Assembly (NCBI RefSeq): GCF_000143415.4
Contig: NW_003314261.1
Coordinates: 3,960,880-4,024,879, forward strand
Source: Selaginella moellendorffii
Lineage: Eukaryota > Streptophyta > Lycopodiopsida > Selaginellales > Selaginellaceae
Direction: 5' to 3'
Length of the DNA stretch: 64,000 nucleotides
The stretch's first letter is position 1. Each line of letters opens with the position of its first letter. The position numbers and the translations under genes are program-made. The notes beneath the pieces are model-generated. The model saw nothing but the letters and a program-made list of their open reading frames with translations. It was not told where the DNA came from and did not search any database. This document shows, one piece after another, positions 1-10,374 of the stretch.

Positions 1-182
1 GTTGATGTGTTAATATCTATATTATAACTTTGTTTATGAGGAGGTTGTGTACTAATAAAAATCATGGTACAACCTATAATATTCTTCTCAACACATCTAA
101 AAGCCAAACTTCATAACGCAAAAGCTAATGAACTTTTTCTAGAGTTATGTCCTTGGCAGTAGTCTAAATTAGAGTATGTGTC
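1..182. repeat. Fragment of non-coding retroelement internal DNA
   Basis: The stretch around 55-140 is a diverged copy of about 14512-14590, inside the non-coding internal region of element C. I see no coding signal. It is the left edge of a rearranged retroelement relic that extends to about 2876. Confidence 0.55.
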
Positions 183-372
183 TTCGGGTACCCTTTATCC
201 TATGGTGATTTACCATAGGATACCACCACGAAGCGGAACCTAAACCCTCTTTCTGCCACGTGACAAATGCCACATGTCATATGCCACGTGTCCAAAGGAA
301 CGTGGTGTGGAACCCGAGGTTCAAGGCCTTGGGCCACTGAACGAAGGAACGGTGCCAAACTCCCAAGCAACT
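183..372 (-). repeat. LTR-end fragment of the element C family
   Basis: This matches 2360-2525 and 17905-18070, the terminal part of the element C LTR, with the shared palindromic block at 194-221. The LTR terminus itself is missing, so this is a truncated fragment joined to internal DNA. The short minus-strand ORF here is not supported as a gene. Confidence 0.6.
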
Positions 373-2343
373 TCGTAAACACATTGCTCATTATCGTATG
401 GATATGATATAAATATCACAATGAATTGATCATCAAGTCATATACTTGTCCAACATAAACGTAATACCTCAAGCACGAGATAAAGGTTCATGGACAGGCA
501 TGAACTAAATGACTATTCGAATCCAACTCATCTGCAATAAACTTACCAATACGTCTAGCCAATAGCTTTGAGCATGCCTTGAAGAGGCTAACTATGCATG
601 ATTAACACTTAATTGAAACTAAAGTGAAAACCATGAAATGAACTCATATCGGTACACAACCTCCTCATAGACTAAATTATAGTACAAGTACCAACATCTC
701 AACCTCAAACAATTAAGTTGGACATCACTATCCTCAGCCAAGGCGCAGGGCTACCAAGACTAAGTTAAGATCAATGAGAGCTCACTACTCTCATAGAGTT
801 TAATGAAATGCAAGGTGCAACTTGCCACCGAGCATAACGCTACAGAAGAAAGGCACAAGGGTCACCTTTTTTAGAAAAGTGCAACGGCCACTTTTCTACA
901 CCAACTCTAGACTCTATTCAACTCAATTGCATTAGCCCCAAAAGTCAACATCCCTTCTGGGCTTCATCATACAAATTACTTACTAAAGTTTAAGCCAACC
1001 AAAGTCAACTCCAACCCCTTCACTAGTTTGTATTGGCTTATGCAAATGGAATGGTTTTCGAGCAAAGTGACTAATAGATCAGCTATTGGAAAAGTTTAAG
1101 AAAATTCGTGGAAAATTTTCCATCCTAGAGAAAGAATGACTCTCAGTCCAAGAATACAAACTTTCAAGACTCAACCAACTTCCTCCTACCTACAACTTCA
1201 CATAAGTTCACTTCAACACCAATTCTCATGACCCATAGTATGCTTAAGCTTCAAACATCTTTGCCCATACTTTCGACATCCAACATCGACATCCGCAAAA
1301 ATGCAAAATGAATATCCAAAGCTTGATCACGAAGACCACATCTTCGGATATCCACATTTGCACTAACACTCTTCTTCAACCACCTTCAAGATCCAATGTG
1401 AAGCCAAAACACTAACAAGAAAAATGACATAGAAATCAAGCTTTAAGGAAAAAATTCCTCATCAGCCACTTCCACTAACACAAGTGCTAGCAATGTCAAT
1501 GCCTCAACTACACACCTTCTCCATCCAACAATCTACTCCAAGTGCTAACAAATCAACCGATGAGCTATAGCAAATGAATGCTACAACCTTTTTCCAACAC
1601 CTTATGAGCAAACTTTAAAAAACAAGGTACCAATTTAAGCTTAGCATAATGGACCACCATTGAGAATCTAGTCAAAGCTATTACAATACTACTATATGTA
1701 AGTAGACTAGCTTCTCCATCAACTACTTTGGTGTTGATCATCATTTACCCAAGCAACTTCATAAACACATTGCTCATTATCGTATGGATATGATATAAAT
1801 ATCACAATGAATTGATCATCAATTGAGCAATAGCATAAGCAACACCCATGTCATTATTTCAAAGGTTTTTGTGAATATCAAGTGCTAACTCAATTCGACA
1901 AAATGCAACATAAATGCCACACTCCATCAATAGAGATTTACAACATCTAACACCACTAACTTTTGTTCACAACACGGATAAACTCATGCTACTCTTTTTC
2001 TGACCAAACTCAACACTAATCCAACACCAAGCTACTCAAGAAGCAATAGCAAGGTTCCTAGAAAAGAATTGAGCATTGTAACCCAAGTCTTCCAATAGTA
2101 AACTTAGACAAAATGGTATAGCACTTCACTGCTATCCATCCCACAACTCACCACTTGCAAGACAATCATTTCCAACATGTATCAAGATAGAGACCCTTGA
2201 TTACATACTGTCAACACGAGCAATGAGTTAACACCTCATTGCAAATAGTATCTTGAAGAGAAAATGATTTACGTGTTTGATCCTTCGTCCCTGACGACTC
2301 TCTTTTCGGTCTCATCTTTGACTAAACCTCAAGCTTGCTTTCT
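373..2343 (-). repeat. Internal fragment of an element C-type non-coding retroelement
   Basis: From about 443 this runs parallel to 15527-17390, with many substitutions and small indels. The first 70 bases (373-440) duplicate 1748-1815 nearly exactly, which marks a rearrangement junction. No reading frame of note is present. The roughly 500 bases that precede the LTR at 17892 in element C are missing here. Confidence 0.6.
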
Positions 2344-2876
2344 GTAGCGCATGTGGTTTTTACCCTTTATCCTATGGTGATTTACCATAGGATAACACCA
2401 CGAAGTGGAACCTAACCCTCTTTGTGCCACGTGGCAGATGCCACGTGTCCATAGAATAGTGGTGTGGAACCCGAGGTTCAGGGCCTTGGGCCACTAAACG
2501 AAAGAACGGTGCCAAACTCCCAAGCATGAAGCCAAGGAGTGATGGAACCGAACCACAGAGCAACTCCCGAGCAAACAGCCCAAAGAGCGAAGGGACAGGA
2601 GCCCGAAGCGACTTAGAACAGTCCTGGAGCAACCAGCATCCCAATGCCAGGACTAGCATGCAAAACGGAGCCAAACGAAGTCTGGCGCTATTTCAGCATA
2701 CTAGTGGCCTAACGTGAGGATATGGGTACTCCATTAGCTAGCATGGAATGGAACTTGGGCTTAGACCCAAGTTGGACGCAGAACAAGGACAAGCACGCAA
2801 GCGGGAGCCAGACTATGCCTCAGGTTGGTCAGCCATGCTTGACCTACCCACTATCCCTACTATACATTTGGAACCC
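2344..2876 (-). repeat. 3'-terminal portion of an element C-family LTR
   Basis: This is homologous to 17892-18423. Read on the minus strand it ends in GCTACA at 2344, the same LTR terminus as at 17892. It breaks off near 2876, where a different LTR in minus orientation begins. It is probably the far end of the element C 3' LTR, whose start lies at 13000, separated by later insertions. Confidence 0.6.
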
Positions 2877-2884
2877 CCCATAGC

Positions 2885-3735
2885 CCCCTTGTAAGCGACT
2901 AATTTTTCCATTTTACTTTAGCCACTTAACCACACCTTCGACCACTTGGAGGAGTCTCACTCACAACCTCCATAAGTCCTATTTCGGACTTTGGGCTTGC
3001 TAGCCCCGAGAATGGCATCCCCGCCACTCAACCTTTGCACTTGGTCCAAGTGCTCCACGTGTCCAATCCCAAGACCGACACCCAAGGGTACCATTGACAC
3101 ATCGGCCCGTTACACTAAGACCATGCCCATTCACCTTTGCCACACTGGTGGTCCAATACCACATGCATCACGATCCTGTCTCTCCAAAACTAGGCTAACC
3201 ATCCATGAGTGGTCATCACAGATCCATTCTTTAGCATCCTTCAAATGCCCACCGACAAGGAGAGCAGCCTTCCCCAATATCCCTCTTTCAGTCCCAACCA
3301 AGTCCCGTCCTACCCATGGCCGTGTTCACCCACACTGCCACTGGGTCAAGGCTCACAGGCCCGACCACTAAGTCTCAATGCCCTCTGGGACGTCCTTACC
3401 ATGTGACTATGTCCTTAGTCACTATGCCAGAGGTCTGCTCCTCTTCCTTTCCACAGTCTGGGACTTTGGGGCAACATTTCGGAACACCATGGCCTTACGC
3501 GAGCCACTTGGGTACTCTCCCTGCCTTCTACCCTTAGGTGCTCTAGCCATGGGCTTAGAGCGAGGTTTCGTTGAGCCACACCTGGTATCCAAGTAGGTAG
3601 TGCCACCCACACTTGGACTGGGAGCATCGGCCAATCAATCTCCCGGGGGAACTAAAGCCGGCTCTTGAACACTTCACCAAGCTACCCTACTTGTCGGTCC
3701 ATGTTCACTCTAGTCTTGGACTTCCCAGTGGGCAG
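2885..3735 (-). repeat. Family-2 LTR, distal part, interrupted by element A
   Basis: The reverse complement matches 29560-30418, the distal part of the plus-strand family-2 LTR, and ends in CTTACA near 2889. The rest of this LTR resumes at 11562 beyond element A. Several short ORFs cross this stretch, but the match to a non-coding LTR argues against them. Confidence 0.65.
3731..3735. other. Left target-site duplication of element A (GGCAG)
   Basis: GGCAG at 3731-3735 abuts the TG start of the 5' LTR and recurs at 11562-11566 directly after the 3' LTR. A 5-bp duplication is the usual size for Ty3/gypsy integrase. Confidence 0.85.
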
Positions 3736-4889
3736 TGTAAGGAACCGACTCCCGGAGATGTCGTAGGCTAAAGGATCCCCAAAAGCTTGACCGAAATGAC
3801 AAAGAGTTCATCGGATGGGACCAAGTCGAGGATCAAGTCCAAGACCGACTCTAGGACCGAGTTCGAGATAGAGTCCGGAATCGAGTCCGAGACCGACTCG
3901 GGAACCAAGTTCGAGTCCGAGTTCGAGACCGAGTTCGAGACGGAGTCCGAGATCCGAAATCGGGTCCGAGACCGAGTCCGAGGTCGAGTCCGAGGTCGGG
4001 TCCGAGATCGGGTCCGAGATCGAGTCCGAAATCGAGTCCGAGACCGAATCCGAAGTCGGATCCGAAATCGGGTCCGAGATCGAGCCAGAGACTAAGTCCA
4101 AATACTAATACGGGTCAAGGGGTGAAAGCCCAAAGCGTGCGTCTCCCAGGGGGGGGGGGGGGGGGGCTGCAGGGGGTTCCAAAAGTATAGTAGGGATAGT
4201 GAGGTCCAGGAACCAGTTTTGAAGGGACTCTCCAGTTGGGCTTCCAAACCGACTTGAGGTTGAGACTGGGACCGAGGGGCCTTGGGTAGGAGTGAGCATG
4301 GACTTGGCTGGTGCCGGAGGGGCCATCCAAGGAAGTGCTCAAGAGCAGCTCCCACTCCCGAAAGGGAAACCAACTGCGGTGCTCCCGGCTCAGGTGGAGT
4401 GGTGCCCCACTTGAGTACCTTGTGGCTCATTGGTCCTCGCCCTTCCGGGGGCTTGGGCCTTCCCTTCGGGATGGAAAAGGGGGGTAGAGGTACCCATACC
4501 GGGCCATTAGGCCACGGTGTTTCGCCCCGACGTCCCGAAGCAAGTGCTGCACCCAAGGCTTGGGATTTAGAGGGTCCCATGATCAAGTCTTGTGGTACCA
4601 AGGGGTGTTAGGAATCTGGAGGCTTGGTGTGCTTGGCTGCTTGTGCCTGCGGGGAGTGTAGCCGAACCTTAAGTCCAGTCTAACCCGGGGAGGGGGATTG
4701 GGAGAGATTTGGGAATCCGTAGATGGATGGCTAACACTCCGTTGCTCGTGCAGTAAGTAGCTGAAACCAAGTAGGAGCTGGTACCATAGGCGAGAACCTT
4801 GGTGAGGGAACTTAGCACGAGCCAAGGCAGAGTTGGTCGGATAGGCGAGGTAAGCTGGCAAATTGGAAAGGAAAAATTTGTGGCTTACA
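3736..4889 (+). repeat. Element A 5' LTR
   Basis: This LTR is 1154 bp and runs from TGTAAG to CTTACA, a 6-bp terminal inverted pair. At 3800-4095 it carries an array of about 12-bp units of the GAGTCCGAGACC type. At 4149-4166 is a run of 18 G, followed by the block TTCCAAAAGTATAGTAGGGA that recurs in every LTR family here. Peptides of Arg-Asp or Ser-Asp repeats predicted across the array are artefacts of the minisatellite. Confidence 0.9.
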
Positions 4890-4892
4890 ATT

Positions 4893-4904
4893 TGGTATCG
4901 GAGC
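4893..4904 (+). promoter_or_regulatory. Primer-binding site of element A
   Basis: TGGTATCGGAGC lies three bases after the LTR. It differs at one position from the initiator-tRNA-Met complement (TGGTATCAGAGC) used by many plant retrotransposons. Minus-strand DNA synthesis would start here. Confidence 0.85.
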
Positions 4905-4948
4905 CTCTTCCTCAGTTCTAGCGAAGGATAGAGGCGGATTGTTGGGAG

Positions 4949-5317
4949 ATGGCAAGGGCAGGACGTAAGCGAACCCAGGCAGAGACGGAACCTCCTCCAG
5001 AGCTGGAGCCTCCGGTCGAACAGGAGGCGATGGATGAGGAATCCTTGCATGAGGAGGACTCCAGTGAGGCAACTTCCAAACAGAAGTCTGGTGGTGAGGT
5101 TCGGTCATCCAAGGCTCGATTGGATGTTCTAGAAGGACAATTGGCACAAACCAATGCCCTGCTAGAGACTCTCGTACGCAAGCTAAAGCGTGACGAGAAG
5201 CGGAAGAAAAAGCGAAAGACTGCTGATGCTGGCAGCACAGAATGTGCGGACCCTTCGGCAGGGACTGAGGCAAAACCAGACAAGGTCAAACAGACCGAAG
5301 TGGAATCAGTCCCTTAG
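4949..5317 (+). CDS. gag: Element A Gag N-terminal segment, ended by an in-frame amber codon
   Basis: This encodes 122 residues from the first ATG after the primer-binding site. The N-terminus is acidic (glutamate and proline rich), followed by a likely coiled coil (about residues 55-80) and a lysine/arginine-rich stretch (about 76-92). It ends at TAG (5315-5317). The same frame continues with the rest of Gag, and the identical amber codon is present in element B (23115-23117). It could be read through, spliced out (AAG|GT at 5284 and TTAG at 5317 would delete 33 nt in frame), or be an inherited mutation. Confidence 0.75.
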   Translation: MARAGRKRTQAETEPPPELEPPVEQEAMDEESLHEEDSSEATSKQKSGGEVRSSKARLDVLEGQLAQTNALLETLVRKLKRDEKRKKKRKTADAGSTECADPSAGTEAKPDKVKQTEVESVP

Positions 5318-8277
5318 GCAGTTCCCAAGTACAAACCAAAGCCCCCACCGGTCTTCAAGGGAGTGAACGACTATAAGGTGGTGGAGGATTGGTTTTACGA
5401 TATGGAGGACTACTTCTGAGTGTTGCGATTACCAAGCTCGGAGAAGGTCCCATGTGCAAAACCATACTTGGCAGATAATGCCAAGTCTTGGTGGAGAATG
5501 ACAGAGGCCAACGAAGGACCGGTGGCCACTTGGGAAATGATGAAGGCGAGGATCCGCGCAACTTACGTTCCTCCGAATGCTACTCTGCATCTAAGGGACG
5601 AGCTGAGTAGGATGAAGCAGACCGGAACCATTCAGGAGTATGTGAATGGGTTTATGGCAAAGAGGATACTTGTCACGGACATGGGGGATATGGATGCGTT
5701 CCATGCCTTCATATCAGGTTTGCAAATCTGGGCTCGCGGCGAAGTAATGCGGTGGAACCCGACCAACTACAAAGAAGCGTTGGATGTGGCCATCAAGGTG
5801 CATTTCAACGATAACCTGCGAAAGGGGAACACGACGGGGTCGGGATCCACGTTTAGCAAAGGGGCCAAACCAAGGGGAACGTTTAGCAGAGGGAAATTCA
5901 AGAAGAGTTTCTCTAAGAATGAGTCCTCGGGGTTCCGGAAAGGCAAATCCGGTGGCCAGCGAGCGAGTACGTGGGGGAGTCAGGCGAAAAGAGACAAACC
6001 CACGGATAAGGAAGTCAAGTCATATAGCAGCGTGGGAAACAACGTATGCTACAATTGCGGTGAAGCGGGACACTTCTCGAGGGAATGTCCCTACCCGAAG
6101 AAGGCCAGAGCCAATATGGCCATCAAGTCGTGTGAAGTCCAAACTGAGGTATGTGATCCAGTCCCTAACTCAAAGTTACTCATTACACGAGCAACTTTGG
6201 TAGAGAGTCGTTCGCGACATCTACTAGCCCTCCGAGGGAAGCTCGGAGGTAGCTTTGTTAAAATCCTTATTGACACGGGTGCTTCGGATAATTTTGTGGC
6301 TGCAGACATAGTCCGGCGAGCCGGACTAACGGTGCAGCAGCTAGGCGAACCAAGGACTATAGAGTTTGTTCAAGGTAGCCAAAGCACCGATGAGGTACTT
6401 CGACAAGCGAGAGTCGAAGTGGGGACTTGGAAGGTGGACATGGACTTCACCGTGTTGGACATGGCGGGATTTGACGTGATCTTCGGAATGGACTGGTTCA
6501 ATCGATTCGTCGTAGCCCTGCATGGACAAGGTAGAAACCTTGTGGTACTGGCGAATGCCCAAGGAAGAAGATCTAGGGTGGAGGCCCAAGATTTAAAGGT
6601 AGGGCAAAGCAAGGCCAAAGATTCCTGCTTAAATCTGGTGTCCACGAGAGGACAACTCACTAAAGGAACTAAGGCGGCATTTTTGTGCTTACTCTCGGTG
6701 GAGAGTGACAAAAAGACAGGAATGGAAGAAGTACCTTTAGTGATCCAACGGGTGTTGGACCAATTCCAGGATACCATGCCGGAGGAGCTACCGGTGGGGC
6801 TACCCCCAGCACGACCGATAGAACATAAGATTGAGCTGGTCGAGGGTGCTGAGGCAGTGGTTCGTCCCCCTTATCATTTGAACGAAAAAGAACTCAAGGA
6901 GCTCAAGTGCCAACTAGAGGAGTTGGTGGACAAAGGGTATGTTAGGTTTAGCAAGTCGCCGTATGGGGCGCCGGTGTTATTTGTGAAAAAGAAAGATGGA
7001 TCTATGCGCATGTGCATAGACTACCGGTTGCTCAACAAGTATACAAAGAAGAACAAGTACCCTTTGCCAAGGATTGAGGACCTGTTCGATAGGTTGGGAA
7101 AGGCAAAATACTTCTCGAGGATTGACCTAAGGTCAGGATACTACCAGATCAGGGTAGCCGAGGAAGATGTCGAGAAGACAACCTGTCAAACGAGGTATGG
7201 GAGCTTTGAGTTTCTGGTGATGCCCTTCGGGCTATGTAATGCGCCGGCAACGTTTTCGGCGCTAATGAACCACGTCTTTGTACCCTATCTGGATCACTTC
7301 GTGGTCGTCTATATCGACGACATCCTGATCTATAGCGAGACGCTAGAGGAGCATGCCGAACACTTGGCGAAGGTGTTTGAGAAACTAAGGGAACACAAGC
7401 TGTATGCTAAAGAGAGCAAATGTGACTTTGCTCAACAAGAGGTAAAGTTTCTCGGGCATGTGGTGGGCCAGGACGGGCTCAAGGTGGACTCGGAGAAGGT
7501 CCAAGCGATCCAGGAATGGGAGCGACCATCAATTGTACACGAGTTGAGGGCATTCCTGGGGCTATGCAACTACTATCGAAAGTTTATCAGACACTATTCG
7601 AGAGTAGCCCTGCCCTTAATGGACCAAACAGGAAAAGGGAAGATGGTGTGGACAGCGGAATGCAAGGCGGCATTCGTCCACCTCAAAGGGAAGTTGAGGA
7701 AAGCTCCCGTATTGGCATTACCAGACTTTGGTAAGGACTTTGAGGTAGAAACGGATGCTTCGGACTTTGCGTTGGGCGCAGTTTTGAAGCAAGACAACCA
7801 TCCGGTAGCGTTCTTCTCGAAGAAGCTGGACAAGGCTCAACGGAAGTGGCCTGCCCACGAGAAGGAATTGTTTGCGGTGGTCAAGGCGCTCAAGGAGTGG
7901 CGACACTACCTTGGGAGACACTTCAAGGTTTACACGGACAATGTGGCAACGAAACACTTCTTGTCACAGCCCGACCTAAGAGGGAAACAAGGTCGGTGGG
8001 CCAATGCCTTGTCCGAGTTTGATTGCGAAATTCTGTACAAGCCTGGGAAGAGCAACATCGTGGCGGATGCGCTAAGTCGAAAAGCGAGCTTGAGGTTGGC
8101 AATATCCAGCGCAATAGCAACCTTCTAGGACGATGTGCGGACAGCATATGAGAACAATGGTCTAGCACAAGAAGTGTTGCTGAGGAATCTAGAGGAGCGG
8201 GAAGCTCACCAGAGAGGTGAGCTGCCAACGGAAGAGAAAACTGGCTATGCGGAACGCAACGGACTCATTTATTACAA

Positions 8278-8565
8278 ATGCTTTATTTCGTTAAAGTGGG
8301 ACTTTTCATTATCCCACTTATGGTGTGTGGCCACATGCCATTTTTATAACAACAATAAAAAATTAAAGTTTTAACTTTATAATTTATAAATTAAAAACTT
8401 TTCATATGATTTTGTGTTATAATATTGTGAAATATAAAAAAATAAATTAAAAAACTGATAGAAATATTAATAAATATTAATTAAGTACTAGGAAATGGCA
8501 TGTGGACACATGCTAATTAATGTCCCACTTTACTGAATAAGTCCCACTTTAACGAAATAAAGCAT
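8278..8565 (+). mobile_element. MITE-like element 1 (288 bp) inside element A integrase
   Basis: It starts and ends with a perfect 27-bp inverted repeat beginning ATGCTTTATTTCG. The flanks are ACAA (8274-8277) and ACAA (8566-8569). Element B lacks the insertion and has a single ACAA at the matching place (near 26076), which fixes the boundaries. The interior is AT-rich and non-coding. It is a non-autonomous DNA transposon; the 4-bp duplication does not let me assign a superfamily. A second copy is at 30781-31068. Confidence 0.88.
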
Positions 8566-9114
8566 ACAAACAAACGAGGGTGTATGTTCCAGAAGGGGAA
8601 CTAAGGAAGGTAGCCCTACAAGAGTGTCATGATGGACCTCTTGTGGGACACGGCAGAGTGCCCAAGACGATGGGCTTACTCAAAAGGAAGTACCATTGGC
8701 TAGATATGGCTAAGGACGTCCAAGACTATGTAAAGACATGTCCAACATGTCAGCAGGTAAAAGCCGTGACTAAGGCTAGTGGGGGCTTGTTGCAAAGAAT
8801 CCCAATTCCAGATCGCCCGTGGAAATGTCTTACGATGGACTTCATCACGGGACTCCCCCCAAGCGAGGGGTTTGATGCGATATTCGTGGTGGTGGACCGA
8901 TTTTCGAAAATGGCACATTTCATACCCACCACAACAGAAGTGGATGCGGAAGGTGTGGCGAAGCTGTTCTTTGAGCAAGTGGTTCGAGTGCGGGGAAGAC
9001 CAGAAGAGATCATCTCAGATCGAGATAAGATCTTCACCAGTAGGTTCTGGAGGACTCTCCTCGAACAGTATCGCACCAAGTTGAAATTCAGCACAGCCTA
9101 TCACCCACAGACAG

Positions 9115-9160
9115 GTATGGGGTATTAAGTCAAGTTGTTGGCACTAACACTTCTTGACAG
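9115..9160 (+). other. Intron 1 in element A pol (46 nt)
   Basis: It begins GTATGG and ends TTGACAG, with a branch-like CACTAAC about 17 nt before the acceptor. Removal joins ACA-G to AC-GGA (phase 1) and restores the conserved integrase sequence HPQTDGQTERVN, whose Glu is the catalytic residue. Unspliced RNA reads into TAA after four codons. Element B has the same intron at 26624-26669. Confidence 0.88.
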
Positions 9161-9578
9161 ACGGACAAACGGAAAGGGTGAATAGGCAGCTGGAGGATTA
9201 TTTGCGATGCTATGTCTCGGGAGACCAGACCGATTGGGTAAGTCATTTGGGACTTGCGGAAATGTGTTATAACAACTCACCGCATTCGAGTATCGGGGTG
9301 AGTCCATGGGAAGTCATCAATGGGCGAGCTATTGAAGGTCCTGTGGAACTCGGCGTGGCCGAGTATCATGGAGAGTTGCCCGCAGTGGAGGCATTCACGG
9401 CGGAAAGACTCAGCATTTGGAATCTAGTGAGGGATTCCTTGGAACGGGCTCAACAAAGGCAAACCAAATACGCGAACCAGAAGCGTCGGGATGTAGAGTT
9501 CCAAGCTGGGGAGAAGGTGTGGCTGAACACCAAGAACCTCAGACTACCAAGTGGGATCAGCCGAAAGTTGACCCAAAG

Positions 9579-9630
9579 GTAAAGATGCATGTATTCCTGT
9601 AAATGAATTGATCTTGAGTTCCTTAAGCAG
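9579..9630 (+). other. Intron 2 in element A pol (52 nt)
   Basis: It begins GTAAAG and ends TTAAGCAG, in phase 2. Removal joins the segment ending KLTQR to FAGPYEIEARIGK, the GPY/F module, and puts the chromodomain in frame. Without removal a TAA follows at once. The 52-nt length is not a multiple of three. Element B has the equivalent at 27087-27138. Confidence 0.86.
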
Positions 9631-10136
9631 GTTCGCGGGGCCTTACGAGATTGAGGCACGAATCGGTAAAGTGGCTTACCGACTCCGACTTCCTCGAGAG
9701 ATGGGGAAGATGCACCCAGTGTTCCACGTGAACTTACTCAAGCCGTACTTTGAGGATCCGCTTCGCAAGGACCAAGTGAGACCTTTGCCTGAGGTTATCC
9801 AAGGGGAAGAGGAATACGAAGTCGAGGCCATCCTCAATGCACGCAAGAGCAAGCGACAAGGACGCGAGGTGAGAGAGTTCCATGTGAAGTGGAGAGGATT
9901 TCCACACTGCGAAGCAACATGGGAACCGGAGGAGAACCTAGCGAACGCTCGAGATCCAGTGGAGGAATTTCTGCAAGGCAGAACTCTATGTACTTATGCA
10001 AAATTCAATTAAAAATATCAATTTGCAAAGTTGAGCAAGTGGCATATGTTGGGACCCGAAGGCGCGCCAAAGGTAAGCCAATTAGCATGGGTTAGCTAGG
10101 TCGACTAGGTGTAGGGCACTACGCTCGACTCCCCGT

Positions 10137-10226
10137 GGGGATGTCGAATCCGTAGACGTATTCTACGGAGGTTGGGTTCGAGTCCCAACCCCCTAGTAAA
10201 GCAAGGCTGGGTTCAAGTCCCGACCC
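10137..10226 (+). other. tRNA-like block in the element A 3' untranslated region
   Basis: A GGGG...CCCC outer pair encloses an A-box-like TGTCGAATCCGTAGACG. Inside are a 7-bp hairpin (CCGTAGA/TCTACGG, 10150-10168) and a T-arm-like TTGGG-TTCGAGT-CCCAA (10172-10188). A second B-box-like GGTTCAAGTCCC follows near 10210. It resembles a tRNA-Leu missing its anticodon arm and is not a functional tRNA gene. Equivalent blocks occur in element B and, decayed, near 19940-20040. Confidence 0.5.
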
Positions 10227-10374
10227 CATACTAGGGCGTGGTGAGATGAGGAGTATAGGGACACCTATATTCCGTTGTCATGGGCTCTTGGCCGGGGAGG
10301 CTAACTTAGGCACACCGCTAAGTGGGGGGATGCCCCCGGAGACATGGTCAACAAGTCGTAGGATAAAACGAGAC

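Larger units (their letters stand above)
5318..10012 (+). pseudogene. gag-pol: Element A Gag-Pol polyprotein region with two introns, disrupted
   Basis: In frame with the upstream Gag segment. The retrotransposon-gag domain covers about 5360-5800. A CCHC knuckle ([14 protein letters not shown]) lies near 6048-6090 and an aspartic protease (LIDTGAS) near 6266-6290. The RT has YIDD at about 7310-7321 and the RNase H has an ETDAS motif near 7750. The integrase has an HHCC zinc region near 8640-8760 and catalytic aspartates near 8836 and 9020. The GPY/F module (9631-9700) and chromodomain (about 9810-9975) follow. Introns at 9115-9160 and 9579-9630 must be removed to join the last segments. Lesions are TGA at 5417-5419 (CGA in B), TAG at 8126-8128 (TGG in B), and the MITE, which breaks the integrase N-terminal part. 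A continuous 902-codon stretch remains from 5420 to 8128. Confidence 0.9.

Noticed and set aside
2991-3634. Cluster of small ORFs on both strands left of element A
   Set aside because: The stretch is the reverse complement of a family-2 LTR that is non-coding at 29560-30418.
3787-4101. Overlapping ORFs of Arg-Asp, Ser-Asp or Glu-Ser repeats on both strands, also near 11255-12302, 21645-21906 and 27957-28360
   Set aside because: They are translations of the LTR minisatellites, open in several frames at once, with no independent coding signal.
4092-4601. 169-codon minus-strand ORF, with relatives at 10530-11273 and 21903-22218
   Set aside because: It lies wholly inside the LTR and has no family features.
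10137-10193. A functional tRNA gene
   Set aside because: The anticodon arm is missing and the block belongs to the retroelement 3' region.
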